Assembly (NCBI GenBank): GCA_947176235.1
Contig: CAMWPM010000015.1
Location: forward strand, 1-41,792
Source of the DNA: an uncultured Bacteroidales bacterium
GTDB taxonomy: Bacteria; Bacteroidota; Bacteroidia; Bacteroidales; Muribaculaceae
Length of the DNA: 41,792 bases
Direction: 5' to 3'
Under the pieces are notes generated by a model. It was not told the origin of the DNA, ran no database searches, and worked only from the letters and a program-made list of their open reading frames with translations. A program made the translations under genes and the position numbers. Below are positions 1 to 5,396 of this stretch, in pieces; the first letter of the stretch is position 1, and each line of letters begins with the position of its first letter.

Positions 1-164
1 CTACCGGTATCTCTGAGGCTCTTATCAACACCGCCTTCGGTATCGCAACCGGTGCTTTCGCTGTAATCTCCTACAACTACTACACCAACAAGATCGACAA
101 CCTCACCTACGCTATCGACGAGATCGGTTACTCTATCGTTCAGTCTTTCGCTGCTACTCACTAA
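1..164 (+). CDS. exbB: MotA/TolQ/ExbB proton channel family protein, C-terminal end (partial)
   Basis: Only the last 53 codons are present, in frame from base 3 to a TAA at 162-164. The peptide begins TGISEALINTAFGIATGAFA, the conserved last transmembrane segment of ExbB/TolQ/MotA channels, where the small and polar residues line the proton path. The tail contains YNYYTNKIDNL, as in Bacteroidota ExbB. Two exbD genes and tonB follow directly, so this is the channel subunit of a TonB energising complex in the inner membrane. The start, the promoter and the earlier transmembrane segments lie outside the window. The family call is firm. The exact paralogue cannot be told from this fragment. Confidence 0.85.
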   Translation, partial: TGISEALINTAFGIATGAFAVISYNYYTNKIDNLTYAIDEIGYSIVQSFAATH

Positions 165-215
165 TCCCCTGTTTTCCATTAGTTAAATTTTCTATTCCAT
201 TAATTAAAGGCAAAT

Positions 216-950
216 ATGGGAAAAGCAAGAATTAAAAGAAAGAGTACGCTCATCGACATGACCGCGATGAGTGACGTTACCGTTCTTTTGCTTACTTTCT
301 TCATGTTGACTTCAACCTTCCTGCAGAAGGAGCCCGTGACTGTGATCACTCCTTCTTCTGTTTCGGAAATCAAGGTTCCCACCGCCAACGTTGCCACAAT
401 TCTCGTCAGCCCCGAAGGCAAAATCTTCCTCGGCATTGCCGGTGAAGCCGACCCCAACGTAGCCGACGGTGCTTGGGCAACTGAAGAAGTCCGCGCCAAA
501 GCTCTCGAAATCGCTGCCCGCGATTACGAAGCCAAGACCGGTAAAAAAACGGGTATCACACAGGGTGACATCGCCACCTTCGCCAAACTCAACATGTTTG
601 GTGTGCCTCTCAGCGAGATGCACAACTTCCTTCAGCTTCCTCAGGCGAAGCAGGACGAATACATCTCCGACATGGCTAATGCTGGTGTAGGTATTCCTAT
701 GAAGGAAATCGTCTACACCGATGCCGACGGATCTAAAATCATTACTAATGAATTCCAGATCTGGATGCGCGCCATCTACAACTCCGGCAACGAAAACCTC
801 CTGCAGGCTATGAAGTCCGGTGAAGGCATCGCTGTTAAGGCTGACCATGGCACCCCCTACGCTATCGTTCATGACGTCCTCGACAATCTTCAGACCATGA
901 AGATGAACCGTTTCTCCGTCATGACTGCTCTTAAAACTGAAAACGATTAA
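216..950 (+). CDS. exbD: ExbD/TolR family biopolymer transporter (first copy)
   Basis: 244 residues. A short basic cytoplasmic N-terminus is followed by a single transmembrane helix at about residues 20-36 (DVTVLLLTFFMLTSTFL). Asp20 sits where ExbD/TolR carries its proton-translocating aspartate. The rest is periplasmic and ends in the usual motif around residues 205-240 (VKADHGTPYAIVHDVLDNLQ). The protein is about 100 residues longer than E. coli ExbD, with the extra sequence between the helix and the C-terminal module (about residues 60-190). It lies 51 bp after the exbB stop and 5 bp before the second exbD. It should form the proton-driven motor with ExbB and TonB. Confidence 0.92.
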   Translation: MGKARIKRKSTLIDMTAMSDVTVLLLTFFMLTSTFLQKEPVTVITPSSVSEIKVPTANVATILVSPEGKIFLGIAGEADPNVADGAWATEEVRAKALEIAARDYEAKTGKKTGITQGDIATFAKLNMFGVPLSEMHNFLQLPQAKQDEYISDMANAGVGIPMKEIVYTDADGSKIITNEFQIWMRAIYNSGNENLLQAMKSGEGIAVKADHGTPYAIVHDVLDNLQTMKMNRFSVMTALKTEND

Positions 951-955
951 TCATT

Positions 956-1687
956 ATGGCACAAATTGAACAATCAGGTGGCGGCGGCAAAAAGAAAAAA
1001 GGCGCCCAGAAAAAGATGTCAATCCACGTCGACTTCACCCCGATGGTGGATATGAACATGCTTCTGATCACCTTCTTCATGCTTTGTACCACGATGATCA
1101 AGTCGCAGACACTCAACATTTCTCTCCCTTCCAATGAGAAAGTTGAGCAGGCTGAGCAGAACAAAGCAAAAGAATCAGAAGCTATCACTCTCATCCTTGC
1201 CACCGAACGCGATAAGGATGGAAATGTGAAGACTGACGGCGACGGTCGTCCAATGAACACCATCTACTTCTACGAAGGTAAACCCCTCATCCCCGAGGGC
1301 TACAAGGATGGTCCCGTTATGAATTCCAACCTCCGTGTCGAGCATTTCGTCGGCAACGAAGGTGGTATGACTAAGGGTATCCGTAAGATCCTTCACGATA
1401 AGAATGAGCAGGTGCTCGAGAAGATCGAAACCCAGAAGACAAGATGGCGTAACAAAGAAATCTCCGAGGAGGAATATCAGAAGCTCGCCAAGGAAATCCG
1501 CAACGACTCTACCGTGAGCCGTCCTGTGGTGATCATCAAGGCTACTCCCGAAGCTTCCTGGGAAAGTGTGATCACAGCTCTCGACGAGATGCAGATCAAC
1601 CAGATTTCACGCTATCAGATCGATAACATCAATCATCTTGATTCCATGATGATTCTTGGTTATCTTGAGTCTGGAGGTAAGAAGTAA
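956..1687 (+). CDS. exbD: ExbD/TolR family biopolymer transporter (second copy)
   Basis: 243 residues. The N-terminus is rich in Gly and Lys (GGGGKKKKGAQKK), followed by a transmembrane helix at about 31-48 with the conserved Asp32 in FTPMVDMNMLLITFFML. A long periplasmic part follows, with a charged, probably helical stretch (about 140-185) and a C-terminal segment resembling the ExbD fold (KATPEASWESVITALDEMQ). It starts 5 bp after the first exbD stop, so the two are almost certainly co-translated. The copies are similar in length and plan but differ in sequence, which suggests different roles in one complex and not a recent duplication. Paired exbD genes are common in Bacteroidota TonB operons. 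Confidence 0.92.
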   Translation: MAQIEQSGGGGKKKKGAQKKMSIHVDFTPMVDMNMLLITFFMLCTTMIKSQTLNISLPSNEKVEQAEQNKAKESEAITLILATERDKDGNVKTDGDGRPMNTIYFYEGKPLIPEGYKDGPVMNSNLRVEHFVGNEGGMTKGIRKILHDKNEQVLEKIETQKTRWRNKEISEEEYQKLAKEIRNDSTVSRPVVIIKATPEASWESVITALDEMQINQISRYQIDNINHLDSMMILGYLESGGKK

Positions 1688-1734
1688 TTGTCACGATGAA
1701 ACGACTATATTAACTAACTCTTAATTTTGAAAAA

Positions 1735-2580
1735 ATGGCAAAAGATGTAGATCTTTCATCAAAAGAGTGGCGTGACCTTATCTTCGAAGGTAAGAATAAG
1801 GAGTACGGTGCTTACGAGCTGCGCAAGCAGTCCGACCGTCGCCACAATAAGGCAATGCTTTCGGTTATCGTTGTTATCGTAGCCGTTCTCGCTCTCATTT
1901 TCCTCATTGACAAGCTCCCGAAGCCCGAAGAGCGCCCCGAGGACCTCATTGAGCAGTCTCTCGCTGAGCTCGCAACCGAAGAGCCTGATGCCGAAGAGGA
2001 AGAAGAAGTGCAGCAGCGTGTCGAAGAACAGAAACCCGAAGTGCTCCCCGAAGAAGTGCTCAACACCATCAAGCAGACTGAGATTGCTATCGCTGCCGAC
2101 AACGAGGTAGAGGAAGAAATCAAGTCGCAGGATGAAATCAAGGAGACAACCACTGCTATCGGTACAACCAACTTCGACCAGGGTACTGACGACATCAACG
2201 TCGTTCGCGAACACAAGGACGAAATCGTCGTCGAGGAAAAGAAACCCGACGTTGAGACTCAGGTGTTCACTGCCGTTGAGCAGATGCCCCAGTTCCCCGG
2301 TGGTGAGGCTGAACTCATGAAGTATCTTGGTTCCCACATCAAGTATCCCACCATGGCTCTCGAAAACAACATTCAGGGCACCGTAGTTGTCCAGTTCGTT
2401 GTTACTCGTGATGGTTCAATCGGTGAGGTTAAGGTGGCTCGTTCTAAGGACCCCGATCTTGACAAGGAAGCCGTTCGCGTCGTGAAGTCTCTTCCCAAGT
2501 TCATTCCCGGTAAGATGAACGGTCAGGCAGTTAACGTATGGTACACCCTCCCCGTTCGCTTCAAGATCCAGGGCGCATAA
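1735..2580 (+). CDS. tonB: TonB energy transducer
   Basis: 281 residues. The cytoplasmic N-terminus contains the Bacteroidota-type segment FEGKNKEYGAYELRK, then one transmembrane helix at about 41-59 (MLSVIVVIVAVLALIFLI). A long acidic Glu/Pro-rich spacer (about 65-185) reaches across the periplasm. The C-terminal TonB domain (about 190-281) begins at EQMPQFPGGEAELMKYL and contains the YP(T)MALENNIQGTVVVQFVV strand region. The spacer is glutamate-rich, unlike the Pro-Lys/Pro-Glu repeats of proteobacterial TonB. The gene is last in the exbB-exbD-exbD-tonB operon and is followed by a strong terminator. It transmits proton-motive force to outer-membrane TonB-dependent (SusC-like) transporters. 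Confidence 0.95.
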   Translation: MAKDVDLSSKEWRDLIFEGKNKEYGAYELRKQSDRRHNKAMLSVIVVIVAVLALIFLIDKLPKPEERPEDLIEQSLAELATEEPDAEEEEEVQQRVEEQKPEVLPEEVLNTIKQTEIAIAADNEVEEEIKSQDEIKETTTAIGTTNFDQGTDDINVVREHKDEIVVEEKKPDVETQVFTAVEQMPQFPGGEAELMKYLGSHIKYPTMALENNIQGTVVVQFVVTRDGSIGEVKVARSKDPDLDKEAVRVVKSLPKFIPGKMNGQAVNVWYTLPVRFKIQGA

Positions 2581-2616
2581 TCCCAATGTAGAGAATATTT
2601 CCTGCAAATATCACCA

Positions 2617-2654
2617 GGCGGTGTGTCGAAAATCGACACACCGCCTTTCTTTTC
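2617..2654 (+). terminator. Rho-independent terminator of the tonB operon
   Basis: A perfect 13-bp stem, GGCGGTGTGTCGA (2617-2629) with TCGACACACCGCC (2633-2645), closes an AAA loop and is followed by TTTCTTTT. It starts 36 bases after the tonB stop and ends this operon on the + strand. Confidence 0.93.
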
Positions 2655-2740
2655 CCCAACCATTTCTGAAAAAAAAAAAGAACAATTTGAACAAATTCCG
2701 ACCCCTCGTTTGTTATTTCTCTGGAGGCAAAGAGTTGCCC

Positions 2741-2760
2741 ATGGTCAATGAATTGACCAT
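2741..2760. promoter_or_regulatory. Perfect 9-bp palindrome upstream of the thioredoxin-fold gene
   Basis: ATGGTCAAT (2741-2749) and ATTGACCAT (2752-2760) are exact inverted repeats around a 2-base centre, 105 bp before the next start codon. This shape suits a dimeric regulator site. No TAnnTTTG box is seen in this spacer. The remainder of 2655-2865 is AT-rich with nothing else recognisable. Function is inferred only. Confidence 0.35.
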
Positions 2761-2865
2761 CACACACATCCCTGTACGGGTTCTCGAATCATCACCGACT
2801 ACTCGGCAAAATAGAGAATTCTTAATTTAATTAATTGTAATAATTTAATTTTAGAGTTTATAGTA

Positions 2866-3402
2866 ATGAAGAAAACAATGTCTGTCATTGTGGGCTTCAT
2901 TGCCCTGATTGTCCTTGGTTCCGCTGCTGCTCGAAGTGAGTACGCGCCTGTTGACGGTTATCGCGCTCCGGCTCTCACCGTCGGTCCGTCAGCTTCTTTC
3001 GTCAGCAGCCCGGTTAGCATCGACCGTTTCAGTTCTTCCCTCTCTGATCGTGAAGGACACTACGTTCTGCTTAACTTCTGGACAGCTTCCGACGCCGACT
3101 CTCGTCTTCGCAACGCCGACTACGACCGTTTCCTCGCCGATAACAATCTCAATCAGGACTCAATCGAGTTACTCTCGGTCAACTTTGACCGTAGCGAGCG
3201 CCTTTTTCGTGAGATAGTGCGCCGTGACCGATTGAACGAGGCTTCACAATTCCACGTCGATGGAGCCAACGCCACTCAGATTTTCAGTGACTACGCTCTC
3301 GACATGGGGCTCCGCTCCTTCCTCATCGATCGTAGCGGTCGGATAGTCGCCACCAACCCCACTGTGGCTGACTTGACCAAAATTCTTTCTGATCGTTCCT
3401 GA
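2866..3402 (+). CDS. Exported thioredoxin-fold (TlpA/redoxin-like) protein without cysteines
   Basis: 178 residues with a cleavable-looking signal peptide (residues 1-22, hydrophobic core VIVGFIALIVLGSA). The core HYVLLNFWTASDADSRLR (about 66-82) aligns with the TlpA/thioredoxin segment FWATWCxxC, but the two cysteine positions are Asp76 and Ser79, and the whole protein contains no cysteine. The usual cis-proline before the FLID strand is also absent (GLRSFLID). It therefore keeps the fold but cannot be a thiol oxidoreductase. It follows the tonB operon after a terminator and is probably transcribed separately. Periplasmic or envelope location is likely; the role is unknown. Possibilities are a scaffold or a binding protein. 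Confidence 0.8.
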   Translation: MKKTMSVIVGFIALIVLGSAAARSEYAPVDGYRAPALTVGPSASFVSSPVSIDRFSSSLSDREGHYVLLNFWTASDADSRLRNADYDRFLADNNLNQDSIELLSVNFDRSERLFREIVRRDRLNEASQFHVDGANATQIFSDYALDMGLRSFLIDRSGRIVATNPTVADLTKILSDRS

Positions 3403-3427
3403 ACTGTCAACTTCCCACTGACAGTTC
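3401..3427. terminator. Hairpin directly after the thioredoxin-fold gene
   Basis: GAACTGTCA (3401-3409) pairs with TGACAGTTC (3419-3427) in a 9-bp stem that begins inside the stop codon. No clear U-tract follows, so termination is plausible but not certain. Confidence 0.5.
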
Positions 3428-3454
3428 AACTTTGGAAACACACATTTTCCCCTT

Positions 3455-3483
3455 TTTAACGTGATTTATGACCTCACGTTAAA
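3455..3483. terminator. Second intergenic hairpin between convergent genes
   Basis: TTTAACGTGA (3455-3464) and TCACGTTAAA (3474-3483) form a 10-bp perfect stem with a 9-base loop. Its arms end in T and A runs, and it lies between convergent genes, so a bidirectional terminator is likely but not proved. Confidence 0.5.
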
Positions 3484-3565
3484 GCACAGAAATTGCGCCT
3501 GACCGAATTAATCCCGGAGCATTTACCTCCCGCATTATTCATCAGGCGCTTTTGCGTGCAGTAGG

Positions 3566-3611
3566 GGCGCGTAATCGCTTTAGCGCTTGCGTAGCAAGAT
3601 ATATCGCGCCC
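3566..3611. repeat. Nested inverted-repeat element (REP/MITE-like)
   Basis: Outer arms GGGCGCG (3566-3572) and CGCGCCC (3605-3611) enclose an inner hairpin CTTGC-GTA-GCAAG (3587-3599). The compact nested structure resembles dispersed intergenic REP-type elements. Only this copy is visible in the window, so dispersal is untested. Confidence 0.5.
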
Positions 3612-3676
3612 ACACCCCGAAGGCAAACTGCGCCCACACCCCGAAGGCAAACTGCGCCCAAACCCCGAAGGCATCC
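3607..3676. repeat. 24-bp tandem repeat, about 2.9 copies
   Basis: Copies lie at 3607-3630, 3631-3654 and 3655-3676. The first two are identical (CGCCCACACCCCGAAGGCAAACTG is split here as CGCCCACACCCC plus GAAGGCAAACTG); the third differs by CACACC to CAAACC and at its end. The array overlaps the right arm of the inverted-repeat element and stops 5 bp before the surE stop codon. Confidence 0.85.
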
Positions 3677-3680
3677 CGCC

Positions 3681-4436
3681 TCAGCAACCCAGCATATCCT
3701 TCACATCAGGAATTGCCGGCGTCAAGTTTTGATCTGACGTCGCCGGTACCACTGTGCCCCAATTTCTGTCAAGCCAATAGAGATCGGTTTCGTCATTATC
3801 CGGCTCCTCATTTATCAGCTTGCCGGTCATCATATAGAAAGGATGACCCTGAGGATCTTTGTACTCCTTGTATTCCTCAGTCCAGTGACTCCTGGCTGCT
3901 TTCACCACCTTGAGTCCCTCTATCTCCACCTTGGCGGGGAAATTGATGTTAAGGCAGCAGTCATCCGGCAGTCCCTTCTCTATCACGTCCACTATCACCT
4001 TCTTCACCCATGGTTTGCACATCCTGAAGTCGGCATCCGGTGCCCAGTGAAGAAGCGAGAATCCCACAGCAGGCACATTCTGGATGCATGCCTCCAGAGC
4101 GGCGCCCATGGTTCCGGAATAAATTATGGAGCACCCAGCATTTGATCCGTGATTTATTCCCGACAGCACCAGATCCGGTCTTTTGGGGAGAATCGTATGC
4201 ATGGCGAGCTTGACGCAGTCCACCGGAGTCCCGTTCACGGAGTAGGCTTTTGCTCCAGTGAATTCCGGATGCTCCGTGTATCGGAGCGCAGCATCTACTG
4301 TGATAGCTGACGATTTCCCCGATTGAGGCTCATCTGGTGCCACCACCCACACGTCATGTCCTGCGGGTATGCAGTCCACAAGTTCACTGATTCCCTTGGC
4401 ATTCACGCCATCGTCATTCGTTACGAGTATTATCAT
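3681..4436 (-). CDS. surE: 5'/3'-nucleotidase SurE
   Basis: 251 residues, normal length for the family. The N-terminus MIILVTNDDGVNAKGI carries the metal-binding Asp8-Asp9 pair. Later SurE blocks follow: PDEPQSGKSSAI (about 35-46), YSVNGTPVDCVKLA (about 65-78) and VLSGINHGSNAG (about 90-101). SurE removes phosphate from nucleoside monophosphates in the cytoplasm and is linked to stationary-phase survival. Its start is 2 bp after the stop of the flavodoxin/ferredoxin gene at 4439-5266, so the two form one operon read from the promoter at 5295-5326. Confidence 0.96.
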   Translation of the reverse strand: MIILVTNDDGVNAKGISELVDCIPAGHDVWVVAPDEPQSGKSSAITVDAALRYTEHPEFTGAKAYSVNGTPVDCVKLAMHTILPKRPDLVLSGINHGSNAGCSIIYSGTMGAALEACIQNVPAVGFSLLHWAPDADFRMCKPWVKKVIVDVIEKGLPDDCCLNINFPAKVEIEGLKVVKAARSHWTEEYKEYKDPQGHPFYMMTGKLINEEPDNDETDLYWLDRNWGTVVPATSDQNLTPAIPDVKDMLGC

Positions 4437-4438
4437 CG

Positions 4439-5266
4439 TTATTCTTGTCTTTGTGTACGTTTATAGGTATCTTCCGTCCTCTTTATCGTTTCAGGACAGA
4501 GGTAGCGTCCTTTCCATTTGGTCTCGTCCCCGTATTCCACAGCTTTGAGTCGGCACTGATGATAGCACCTCAGGCACAGGGCGCAATTGTCACCCCATTT
4601 CGGATAACCCGACCTCTGTATGGCGATGTTCTTCATCGGACACTCCACCACGCATCTGCCGCATCTGGTGCACTTCTCCGGATCCACCCTGAATGGCTTC
4701 GCCGACATGTCAAACGTGTGAAACCACGGAGCAATCACTCGGGTCTTGACCCATGCCCACCTTCCCGTCTTCACATCATTCACCTCCTCGCCATAATGGG
4801 TCTTGATTGATTCCGCAATATCCTTCACTCTGGCAGGCATCGCGCTGAGCTTTTCCGCTGCAAGCTGTTCCGGATCCGTATCAAATCCTTTCATGAGCGT
4901 ATAGGTATTCGGCATGATCACCGAGTATGCACCCTCCGCCTGCCACCCGCGCCTCTTCATGGCTTTGCGCCACCGTTTGTGAGTCAACCCGATGTCGTCG
5001 CCGCAGGTCGTCACCATATAATGCCTGGCGTGACTACCACCTGGCAGATCCACACCGGCGATGTATTTCGCCACCACTGGCGGAATATCCCAGCTGTAAG
5101 TAGGAAAAAGCCAAACCACCCGTTCGCCCTCCCCTACCGCTTCAAGCGGTTGGTATGGAGCGTTCAGGCGATGGTCCAGACTCACTATTCTGTCTTCACC
5201 GAGAGCGTCGGCGAGCCGTCTCGCCACCATTCCCGTATTGCCGGTTCCGGTAAAATATATTATCAT
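4439..5266 (-). CDS. EFR1-type flavodoxin plus 2[4Fe-4S] ferredoxin protein
   Basis: 275 residues. The N-terminal flavodoxin-like domain begins MIIYFTGTGNTGMVARRLA, an FMN phosphate-binding loop. The C-terminal part holds two four-cysteine clusters, CTRCGRCVVECP (about 195-206) and CALCLRCYHQCR (about 224-235), each suited to a [4Fe-4S] centre. This order is that of the EFR1 family of anaerobic electron-transfer proteins, whose partners are mostly unknown. It is the first gene of an operon with surE; the functional link is not obvious. Cytoplasmic, with no signal peptide. The domain call is firm; the physiological partner is not known. Confidence 0.9.
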   Translation of the reverse strand: MIIYFTGTGNTGMVARRLADALGEDRIVSLDHRLNAPYQPLEAVGEGERVVWLFPTYSWDIPPVVAKYIAGVDLPGGSHARHYMVTTCGDDIGLTHKRWRKAMKRRGWQAEGAYSVIMPNTYTLMKGFDTDPEQLAAEKLSAMPARVKDIAESIKTHYGEEVNDVKTGRWAWVKTRVIAPWFHTFDMSAKPFRVDPEKCTRCGRCVVECPMKNIAIQRSGYPKWGDNCALCLRCYHQCRLKAVEYGDETKWKGRYLCPETIKRTEDTYKRTQRQE

Positions 5267-5294
5267 GCGGAGTATCTGTTTTGTTTTATCTTTA

Positions 5295-5326
5295 CAAATA
5301 TACTCAAAATCTCTCGCATCTCCAAA
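5295..5326 (-). promoter_or_regulatory. Bacteroidota-type promoter for the EFR1-surE operon
   Basis: On the - strand, TTTG (5326-5323) and TATATTTG (5302-5295) are separated by 20 bp, matching the -33/-7 consensus. The predicted start is near 5288, about 20 bases before the ATG. The -33 box lies in the U-tract of the upstream terminator. Confidence 0.75.
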
Positions 5327-5372
5327 AATGACGGAGCCGCTTGCCCCTTGCTTGTTGGGGTAAGCGGCTCCG
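5324..5372 (-). terminator. Rho-independent terminator of the M16 peptidase gene
   Basis: A 16-bp stem with one G-T pair, between 5332-5347 and 5357-5372, has a 9-base loop. On the - strand it is followed by ATTTTTGG. It lies 25 bp after the peptidase stop codon. Confidence 0.92.
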
Positions 5373-5396
5373 GTATGTAGGGATTTGTAATGATGT

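Noticed and set aside
3474-3674. 66-codon - strand ORF with an 8-residue repeat (MPSGCGR-type)
   Set aside because: It is a product of the 24-bp tandem repeat being a multiple of three; the rest of the frame crosses a hairpin and an inverted-repeat element and has no protein-like character.
3607-3676. Possible CRISPR array
   Set aside because: The 24-bp units are directly adjacent with no unique spacers, and no cas genes are present.
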